Below, one piece after another: positions 20,601-29,201 of a DNA stretch of 29,201 nucleotides. This DNA is from CBDVBE01 sp964543525 (lineage in GTDB: Bacteria; Fibrobacterota; Chitinivibrionia; Chitinivibrionales; JANQEN01), in contig CAZIYW010000065.1 in NCBI GenBank assembly GCA_964543525.1, forward strand, positions 1 through 29,201. Direction: 5' to 3'. How positions within the stretch are numbered: position 1 is the first letter of the stretch; each line of letters begins with the position of its first letter. The notes under the pieces are model-generated. The model did not search any database, was not told where the DNA came from, and was given only the letters and a program-made list of their open reading frames with translations. The position numbers and the translations under genes were made by a program.

Positions 20601-23600
20601 TACAGCTCTTGATATTAAATCCGGGCTGTGTCGCCGAGTATTGCAGAACATTCAACAGGAAAAAGTTGTCTTTGTTGGCGTAAAAATCCTCGGTAATACC
20701 CGAGCTGGTAAACGGTACCGGAATAATAGATGCAAGATCACCGCTGGTGCGTGCGGGATTGCCCAGATCGTCATACACCAGCATACCACGGGCCGCAAGT
20801 TTCCATACACCGGGAGCATAAAGGTCAAGGGACAGTGAATCAACGGGAATCTCGACTTTATACCTGCCGTACGGCATGGTAAACACGGCTTTTTTACTGC
20901 TGTAATCGTAGAGGTCATCATAATCATACGCACCGAACGAATAATTGGGTAACGTATATACCGTGTCAATGCTCGCATGGTTTCCCGCGGTATCGTGAAC
21001 CGTGACTATCACAACCCCCTCTATGAGCAGCCGTTCCCCGGCATTTACCGGCGTTCCTTCGTTAAACAGGATTTCACAATCGCCGATAATGGTATTGGAA
21101 TCAGATTCAAAACCGCGCTCAAAGCGCAGTTTGATATCCTGGGGAAGCGTATAGTACGGATCGAGAATCTCCACAACCGGCGGAACCTCGGAAGTGTCCG
21201 CCCGGACACCAAAGTCAAGCCGTGTCCAGTTGCTTTTCTGCTCTTCATCAAGGCTCACCTGCGCTAAAATTGCGTAACAGTCGTCTGCGGACAACTGATC
21301 GTCGGGCGGGTGCTCGAAAAGGCCGGGCCCCGTTGTATCAACCGCGGCACTCCAGAGGTTTTCATCACCGCTGCGGGTTATTGTCAACGAGTCAAGTTCC
21401 GTGGGCGAGCCCGCATCGTATCGTAAAAGCTTTACCTCTATCTCAAGGGTCGTATCATACTGCTTGTCCGTTGACAAGGTGAATGAAGGATAGATGGAGT
21501 GGTAGAACCCGTTTTCAAGGGGCTCATCAGGTGATATGACGACATTGGGTATGGGAAATTCCTGCTCATCCGTAAAGATTGTGCTTTCAACCACGGCGGA
21601 TACATTGCCCATGCGGTCAACAGCCTGCAAAGTAAATGTATGACTGGTATTTGGTACGAGGTCTTCGGCCTCGACAGTGAGATTAAATCCTTCAGTGCCC
21701 CATCTGCTGAGCTGATCAAGTGAGGTAAACGGGGGCGGGCCAGACTCGGTTTTACTCAATGCAACACCGCCGATATTGATACCGTCGTCGCGCATGTATA
21801 CATCAATGGTATGCTCGCCGGAGTCGAGAATAGAAACCGAAGGTCCTGGAAGCCAGACAAAAGTGCTGTCGTCATTGAAAGCGTCACCGAGGGTGTCGGT
21901 AAGCGGTGCACCGTCAACGCCCCAGTAGAAATACCGGTTCGACTGAGTGTTCAAGCCGGAGGGCAGTACCCAGAGCTTGAATTTTTCAGCATCGGAACTG
22001 TCCTGACTCGCTTCATCCCCGGTCAGTGTGATTCCCGTTTTAATAAAAGGAACATTGGTAATATCTGAGGTTATTTCCGCGTGGGTGACTGAATCGCCGA
22101 TATTGGGAAAGAAACCCCCGCCGAGGAGTGTTGTCTCGTCAGTAATATGATCTATCCACTGGTGTCGCGCACCAAGCATTACATAAGGGGGCTTGCGCCA
22201 GATCCCGATCTGAGATTCAATGGCTGATTCAAACCCCGGCATGAATGCTATCCACCCGCTGTCCACTGCAAACCTGGTACCGAATCCCAGTGTGTCTACC
22301 GTTGAATCCTGACAGAGTGAGCCGGGCCGCCATTTCGCGTATAATTGTCCGGCCAACTGCTCCTTGTCGCCGCCTCCCGGCAGAGTATTGAGATTATTGC
22401 ATGTAAGAACAATGGTGCGTGCTTTAACCTTATCCTTCACGAAAATCGGATCGGTTACAGGCCGGTACTCTTGCGAGCTGACCAGTGACGTGTCATTCTG
22501 ATCGGGCCAATAAATACGGTGTTCCTTTGACAATACTTCATAATAGGTAGTATCGTATGTTGTATAAGTACACGAATTATACATTATAATAAAGGGGAAA
22601 AAATTTTCCAGATAAATTAATTCATAATTCGTTGCAAATTCACAGGTTCCCTCATCTTCACATAATCCATTACACTCTTCCGTGTCTGCTACCGCTTTCT
22701 CCCACTCTATGGTCGTGTCAATAATTCCTACATCTCTGCTGTAATAGATATAGAAAGGAAGATATTTTACGTGACGCTGAAAATGTTCGCTGAGGACTAT
22801 TTCTTTCTCCTCAAGCATCTGTCGGGTAATACGCAACTCGACAATGTCGTTATTCTCGAACGGTACATTAAAAGGAAAAGTGGCAGACACACCGGGGAAC
22901 ATAAATCTTACATATTTAATACGCACATTATCCGCCGCATAGTTGTCACGTGGTTTCAGAGTGATAATCAGATCGCCGGTAGAGTCTTCCTGGTGAATGG
23001 TTCTGCTGCCTGCAAAAAACTCATCCATGGTAAGAATGCTGTCATACACCACAGTATCACTGATATTGTTATAGCGATCCTTCAGACATACACGCAACTG
23101 ATACCAGGTGTCGGGTATCAGTGAAAAGCCGTCCGCTATTTTTGAACGGTTGGCATATCCGAAGGGAAGAATATTGTCCCGCATTGCCTGTGTGGGAGGG
23201 TTTTTATCGTAATCATCTTCATGAATGAGTGCAATCGCGGAGATTGCGACATCGGCCGACGGGGCAAATATATTCATTTGCACAAGCCCCTCATCAAGCT
23301 CGGGCCGATAATATTGGTGACCAAACAATCTCACCTTCACCTTTTTCCATCCCGGCTCTTCACCTTGTTCAATGTCAAAAACATATTTGTTCACTGAATC
23401 GCTTACCTTTCCGAATGTCATGTATACGAACACATCCTCCGTTGCAGGGCTGTCAAGGTATACCCATGCATTGTATCTGCCTTTCTTCCGTATTGCGAGG
23501 AGCCAGCTCGTATATACTGCGCTGTCCGCGGCGGCGGCCTCCTTACCGGTAAACGGCGGATCAAACATTGCAGTATGCGAATAACCGGTGCTGTCAAAGA

Positions 23601-26600
23601 AAATACCCGAATGAAATTGCCTGAGATTCTGATCGGTCGAACATTTCATTGCATAGTTCCAGTCAAGCTTGCGGAGAATCCAGCCGTCACCCCGCCGGGC
23701 AAAGGAGGCATTAGTCAAATCGAATGTTTTTGAATCACTATGTGAAGTTGCAAGGTTTATTACCTCGGCATGAGCTGTATAGCCGGGTCCGGGACGCGAA
23801 TTGGCAACAAGGAAGGCGACGTCGTCTGACGACATGACCGGCTCTGAAACATGCGGCTTCGACGGCTTACGGAAAACCTGTGGAGAATAAAGCACATAAC
23901 CGTTCCCGGTACGCGGATAGGACCAGATCCCCTTTCTGAAACAGGAATAATTACCGGTGCGGGTAATCAGTTCGGAATCGATATATCGCACATTTACGTC
24001 AAAACTGCGGGTATGGGCGAGAATTTCACCGGTAATGTCCGCACGGGAAATATCAAATTCCCATACAGCACCGTTATCATCCTGAGACACAACCGTATAT
24101 GAAGATATGGGAAATTCATGACTGCCCGTGTCCGTATCGGGGAAACCGCCTTCCCACCTCAAATTAACCGCGGCAAGCTCTTCAGTTTCGAACAGTCTGT
24201 TTGTATGCACACGGAAACGGAGATCACCGCTGCCTTCGAGCTGAACAACTTTCACACCATCTTCCTCAACAAGAGGATTGGGCACCAGCTCGAAATTGAC
24301 ACTATCGACATTCTCACGTAAAACCGTAATATATTGTTCTGCGGGTACGTCATAATATCCCCTGGCAAAGGCGGAAACCTTATAATTCCCGTTTAACACA
24401 TTCTGCAGTACATAGGTACTGTCGATCTCAACGGGCAGCCTCTGGAGCTGCATTTCTCCCGACGGCAGAATCTGATTAAGAACAACAGTAATACCGCCCG
24501 GCTGATCCTCATAATTGCCGGTTACAACGCCGGAAATCGTATACAGATCACTGGGCGTTGTCGCCTCGGCCGTATGTATCTTCGTATTGGCGTATTTATC
24601 CGTTGCTTTTAATTCATATCGATAGAGACGGGAATCCTGCAGGTTAATAAAGGTGTCTTCAACGGTACTGTATTGTTCCGGTGTGTAAACTTTCATAATA
24701 GTATCGGGAGCGTTTTCTCCCATGGGAATTGCAGTCAGGGAAAGATAGGATAAATCTTCATTAAATTTTTCCCATTTCAGACTTTGCCAATGAGGTTTAT
24801 TATTTGTTATTCGCAATTTGGTATTCGGCCCGTTAAAATCAACGGTATTGTCGCACAAGAGGAATTCCTGAACACCATACCCGTCGGTTATCGGCAAAAT
24901 AACGCATAGTGATTGTAATCCAAGCTCACTGCCCCATTGGTCGAGTTTTTTCCCTGAACTGGTACCGTTCGCATTAAACACCTCCTGTTCAGTCTGATTA
25001 AACTCAAACGTACATTTTCCCCACTCGTTACCACCTCCCAGTGATAATGGGGGTTCAATGGTATATACCTGAATACCTCTAATAAACTGCAAAACATCGG
25101 TATTTACTTTCTGCCCTTCGGGGGCCAGGAATATTCGTTCCCGCGAGAAATAGAGAGCCTCTAAATTCCGCCGACATTCAAAGGTACCGCGGAAAATACC
25201 GTCCTTGTCCTGGTTGAACGTAATATTGTTTATATCAAAGCCCGGATACACGATATTAACAAATACTTTTTGTGTATCGGCAAGTGCCGGATCTTCAGGA
25301 TCATACACCATTATTGTAAAAGTAAATTTATTCCCAATAGTATAATTGGCATTGGGCCGGATAAACAACTCGTTTGAAGCCGGATCGAGAGCAATATCGA
25401 CAAAGGTGGAATCGGTGGAATCGGGCGTCTCCTGGACAGCCCATTTCAGTTCCGTAATATCTTTCACTTTGTAAAAGACATAATACCCTTCATTGTTGAC
25501 TTTCTTGTTAAGGTCAACAACAAGAGAGTCTTTTTCAGGGATATTGAGTGTATAGAGAGGTTCGAGAATCTGAGGCGGCGTGCAGACATTCTGTATATTA
25601 CTTTTCAAGGCAACAGCGGTGTCTTCATCAAGAAACCAGGTTATCGAATCAACAGCGGTATCGATTTCCACTTCAAATACCAGATGGAATTCACCAATCT
25701 GAAATGTATCTGGGTAGTCGAGTGTCAATTCCGGAAACAGATAATTGCCGTCACCGTGCGGAATAACTTTGATGTCTGGGTTTGGATTTTTATAGCCGAA
25801 ACAGGCCAGCCAGGTACCGTTGCAATTGTCAACGACCTTGTCCACAATCGGTATTAACGATTTTATTTCAAACTCATACGCGCCGATATCGATTGTGTTG
25901 CCGCTCCATCGTTTATTCCCTGCCAGGTCTTGTGGAAACGCGCTGTAGTCGGTAAAGGGATCGCCGGATTCTATTGCAGGTGAAGTGAAACTGAGGGTAT
26001 AGTTATGTCCTCCGGGATCGACAAACTGCGGATTATCACTTTTATTGTTGGTACCACCACCGGGCCAGTTCTGGATTATCGAAAATTCCGGCGCAGAGCA
26101 GTCTAATCCAATCTCTGTTTCACAACTGTCATTCCAGAAAATGGTATTTTTTATTTCACCGGTGACCCCGTAACACACTCGGTATATTGCGATGTTGTCC
26201 GTGACTGTACAGTTGATTATATCAGGCCCTATATCATTTTCTTCCCGTAGCGGAGGAATCCCGTAAAAGACCTCTGATGTGTTGTTATTGTTATACATGA
26301 GACAGTTTAAGATGCCGCCGTTCCACCAGTAAGAAACCGCGCCGTTATATGTCGCTTCATTACCGTGAAAAACTGATGAGATAACCTTTGCTTTTCTTGT
26401 TGAGTCTATTGAAGCGCCAAACAGGTCGTCATCAACGGTTACCGTTATCCATTGCCTGGCGCCCACCTTAAATACCATGATGCTGTCCCGTTCAAAAAAA
26501 TCGGTACTGATCGCGCCGCCGTATTCTGCCTTGTTGTCAATAAATGTGCATTTTTGTATGGCTCCCTTTCCTGTCCAATTAACAGCCCCGCCAGATAGCT

Positions 26601-28956
26601 GTGCTCTGTTACCTTCAAACAGCGTATTCTTGCAATTCAAACCGTAATAACTCTCTTCGGAACGATATCCGGTTAACGGCACACCAATATCATTCTGCGC
26701 ATAGAGTGCACCACCGACATTCGCTGAATCATTTTTAAACTCACAATGGTCAATAATAAATTTTTTATACCTGAGAAAACAGGCCCCGCCTTTATATCCC
26801 AGTGCTTTATTATCGCTTAATGTTGTATTAAGTAAAGAGCCGCTGTCACAGGCAAGAAACAAGGCGCCACCGCTTTTAAGAGCCAGATTAGAGGTTAGAG
26901 TATTGCTGGTAATAGTACTGATATTAAATCTACTGTAAATGGCACCACCCGTATCTGCACTATTCCCGTTGAATTCTGAAACCGCTACATGCAACTCTTC
27001 TCCGTCGTAATACAGTGCACCTCCCTTTCCGGTACACATGTTCTCGTTAAAATCGCAATCATCTATAGTAAGTGTAACTTTTGTATTGTTCTCCTGATAC
27101 GGTATAAACACAGCTCCACCATGCTGTCCGTGACCTTCATGAATAAATGCCTTGTTTCCGGTAAAATTTGAGCGAACAAGGTTCACAGAAACAAAGTATT
27201 CATAAACCGCCGTTGAATCGGGAGGGTCTGATATTAACGGGAAACTGATTACCCCACCGGTCTGGTATGCGGTGTTATTGAGAAACTGATTGTTTTCCAT
27301 TAACAGGAATGTATAAAAATGCTCAGTTTGCTCCTTAATCAAATTAAAAAACACTCCTCCGTTTTGATAGGCGATATTATCCGCAAAAAAGGAATTCTTT
27401 ATTATGCACGTATCATAATAGGCTGCAATCGCTCCACCGTTGGTAGACTTATTATTCTGAAAATAGGCGCTATCAATGTAAAGAATTTGAGTACCAATTG
27501 AAATTACACCTCCGGTTTCAAACGAACTATCCCCCTCAAATGCGGAGCTGTCGGATATAACGAATTTTTTTCCGAACCCGTTTAATACACCTCCACTCTG
27601 GTGAGCAATATTAGTGATAAATTGAGAATGGGTGATGAAACAGGAATCTGCCAGAAAATTTATAACGCCCCCCGTGTCGGCAGTATTATTTTCGAAAAAA
27701 CTGTTTGTTATAAAAAGGCTGCTGTGAAAACCGTTACGGATAAGGTCATCAGGTCCTCTGGTGCTCAAATCGCCCTGGACATAATACCCGAAATCGATAA
27801 CACCTCCCTTCGGTGCAGTATTTGCAATAAATGAAGTATGTGTTATATGGAACAGCTCATTGAAAGAATCATTATTTACCAGAATTGCTCCACCGGCATC
27901 TCCAGCACCGTTCTCATAAAAATATGCGCCGGTTATTGCAAATCTTGACCTGTTCATAAACAGCGCACCGCCCTCTTTTTCAGCATAATTAATGGTAAAC
28001 TCAGTATTGTTGTCTATAATAAGGTCATAACCGTTACTATAAATACAACCGCCATACACGGCACTGTTCTGAAGAAAACGTGTTCCATTACCAATATAGA
28101 GAGTGTCTCCGACAAAATTGACCGCACCGCCGAAAAGATTGGATAAATTATTGTTAAATTCTGTATTGGTAATGGTTATGTCATTTCCTTCACAATAAAT
28201 TGCACCTCCACATCCTATTGAATCAAAGTCCAGAGTATCGGTGGCCTTATTATCGACAAAATGTGAACTGTCGATTATCAACTTGTCACCCTTGAAATAG
28301 AGCGCTCCACCATACGCATACTCTCCCGGATCACCTCTGTAAGCTGTTATTGAAACCATATTATCTTCAAACCGGCTATTTAAAATCCGGCATTCGCCGC
28401 CGGAATTTCCCGTGAAATGAACCGCACCGCCGTAAGTGGGACCGCCGCCTCCACGTTGATCTCCGAGATTGTCTCTTATAACGCAATTACGAATTTCAAG
28501 ATTCGTCCCGGTAGCCATTATTGCACTCCCATACTCTCCAACAGCACCCTCAATCCATAATCCGTCAATTATTACATCCACCGCGTTACTTATCAGTATG
28601 ATATTTTGTGATGCTTCAGTACTGCTTATCCTGCCGCTGAAAATCGTCCGGTTATTCTCCGGATCCCTTGCACCACCTCCCGCAGGATAGCCTCCCATGA
28701 GGACCATCTCGTCCTGTATTTGAAAACAGGCTTCTTCATCAGTTGTATCACTCGTTGTTAAATAAGTTCCCCGTGCAATCATGAGTGTGTCGTCAATCTG
28801 TCCTCCAGGGAGCGCATCATACACCTGGTTATATGCATTAGGCCAGGATGTTCCGTCACCACCACCTGCGGCGCTGCTGTCAACATACACGATACGTCCT
28901 TCGGCCTGAATCGCCATACCGACACCGAGCATTACCGTCCATACAAGTTTTTTCAT
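17690..28956 (-). CDS. Giant multidomain surface protein, N-terminal half (same gene as 8402-17589)
   Basis: ATG 28954-28956 is preceded by GAGGA; an in-frame TTG four codons upstream overlaps that site and is rejected. It starts with signal peptide MKKLVWTVMLGVGMAIQAEG. Residues ~25-1030 are a parallel beta-helix with about 23 Pmp-like repeats, opened by IVYVDSSAAGGGDGTSW and closed by DLAGNKRWSGNTIDIGAYEF, the usual choice-of-anchor-Q ending. Residues ~1040-1127 carry the surface-protein module with FGYKNPN. Residues ~1135-1240 are cadherin-like. Residues ~1470-1557 are carboxypeptidase-regulatory-like (ISGVVTG, YKVSAFARGY). CBM/malectin-like segments include HTIDVYMRDDGINIGGVAL (near 2390). 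From ~2942 onward the sequence is beta-rich and of unrecognised family, and it runs into the gap. The product is predicted to be exported by Sec and to act outside the cell. Adhesion or polymer binding is the likely role; no catalytic site was recognised. Joined length is 6799 residues, about 0.75 MDa. Confidence 0.88.
26310..28440 (-). repeat. Protein-level array of ~23 Pmp-like GGA(I/L/V)...FxxN beta-helix repeats
   Basis: In order from the N-terminus, motifs include YGGAVHF, YGGALYF, GGAIYC, GGAVNF, GGCIYS, GGALFM, GGAILV, GGVIDF, GGVINF, GGVLNG, GGVISI, GGAIAA and so on to NGAVSYW. Each alternates with FEDN, FVDN, FNNN, FLQN, FIAN, FFEN or similar. The average spacing is about 95 bp (32 residues). 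This is the Chlamydia polymorphic membrane protein repeat pattern, which builds a beta-helix; Pmp proteins, however, end in an autotransporter barrel, which is absent here. The DNA of the units is diverged, so the array is old. Confidence 0.85.
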
Positions 28957-28961
28957 ACTTT

Positions 28962-28966
28962 TCCTC
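28962..28966 (-). promoter_or_regulatory. Ribosome binding site of the giant gene
   Basis: GAGGA on the minus strand, five nt before ATG 28954-28956. It fixes the start there and excludes the upstream in-frame TTG (28966-28968), which overlaps it. No convincing -35/-10 pair could be assigned in the 142-bp spacer to 29098. Confidence 0.7.
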
Positions 28967-29010
28967 AATTATTTATTGTATTTTTCTGTTTCTCTCTTAC
29001 CGTTTCTTCC

Positions 29011-29036
29011 CGTCATTCCCGCATTCCTTTGGCGGG
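29011..29036. repeat. Dispersed CGTCATTCCCGC-type palindromic repeat
   Basis: CGTCATTCCCGC (29011-29022) is followed by GCGGG (29032-29036), giving a 5-bp GC stem around a 9-nt loop. It matches the style of the common bacterial intergenic repeat GTCATTCCCGC...GCGGGAAT. It lies upstream of the giant gene and downstream of the gene that ends at 29099, so it could act as a processing or termination hairpin between them. Confidence 0.5.
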
Positions 29037-29098
29037 ATCTATACTAAAAAGTATGGCTCCCCATTAAAAAGATATGGGAATGATGCTAAGGGTTGAGG

Positions 29099-29200
29099 TT
29101 AATCAAGCTTGACCCACCCTGTTGCGCCCATTTTCCAGGTTCGATTGTTATCACTTTTATCTACATACAGCATACCAATATCCCCTTCAATACAGTTTGC
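29099..29200 (-). CDS. C-terminal 33 codons of an exported-style protein entering from the right edge
   Basis: Minus-strand translation from the window edge gives ANCIEGDIGMLYVDKSDNNR followed by TWKMGATGWVKLD and a TAA (29099-29101). The pattern C...G.IG.LYVD......W....GW is like the small Cys/Trp-containing C-terminal modules of secreted or tail-fibre-like proteins, where a short stretch ending in a Trp motif closes the chain. The family cannot be fixed from 33 residues. It is on the same strand as the giant gene, with 142 bp between its stop and the giant gene's ATG. The rest of the gene lies outside the window. Confidence 0.55.
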   Translation of the reverse strand, partial: ANCIEGDIGMLYVDKSDNNRTWKMGATGWVKLD

Positions 29201-29201
29201 A

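Noticed and set aside
29041..29080. Hairpins ATACTAAAAAGTAT and CCATTAAAAAGATATGG as promoter or terminator elements of the giant gene
   Set aside because: The stems are only 4-5 bp and no matching -35/-10 or T-run could be assigned.

Overview
The window looks like a scaffold piece from an uncultured, environmental Gram-negative bacterium. It carries very large Sec-exported surface proteins built from beta-helix, CARDB, LamG and DUF2341 modules. It also has a secreted SUMF1-fold protein with an internal sorting-domain-like beta-sandwich, and dispersed intergenic repeats. Together these resemble what is seen in the Fibrobacterota/Chitinivibrionia and neighbouring candidate phyla. That placement is inference from protein style; there is no rRNA or other marker gene. 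No tRNA, rRNA or CRISPR array was seen. Nearly all coding is on the minus strand.

Left region (1-7650). A full-length secreted protein of 1228 residues (3963-7649, minus) has a high-GC N-terminal half and a strongly AT-rich C-terminal half. The C-terminal half ends in a domain resembling the transglutaminase-elicitor family. A small secreted protein of unknown function (3201-3950) follows 12 bp later. Further left (52-1449) is a headless paralogue that lacks the signal peptide and first ~216 residues. It shares a perfect 448-bp block with the full-length gene and then diverges to a different C-terminus. A plus-strand gene (1687-3183) lies between them and encodes a secreted SUMF1/FGE-fold protein whose linker is partly made of dispersed repeat DNA.

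Middle (7650-8400). A GxxExxY-family gene sits between two 41-bp inverted arms built from regularly spaced AGGAT pentamers, with a homopyrimidine tandem tract just inside the right arm. The unit looks like a small mobile or repeat-associated cassette. Its right arm lies within 10 bp of the stop codon of the next gene.

Right region (8402-28956). Two very long minus-strand frames are separated by exactly 100 N. The 55 bases on either side of the N run are identical. Collapsing that overlap gives one uninterrupted frame of 6800 codons, so this is almost certainly one giant gene of about 6799 residues. It encodes, from the N-terminus: a signal peptide; a Pmp-like beta-helix of about 23 GGA/FxxN repeats; a choice-of-anchor-Q-like motif; an FGYxNPN module; cadherin-like, carboxypeptidase-regulatory-like and CBM-like domains; a long beta-rich region; FN3; DUF2341; LamG; CARDB; an EF-hand loop; FG-GAP-like repeats; and a terminal CARDB domain. 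No membrane anchor or sorting domain is visible. Beyond it, the last 33 codons of another minus-strand gene enter the window at 29099-29200.

How the parts may work together: all the large products are predicted to be exported and point to surface adhesion or interaction with other cells or polymers. The full-length gene with its AT-rich tip, plus the nearby headless paralogue, has the layout of a modular protein with an exchangeable C-terminus. This is inference.
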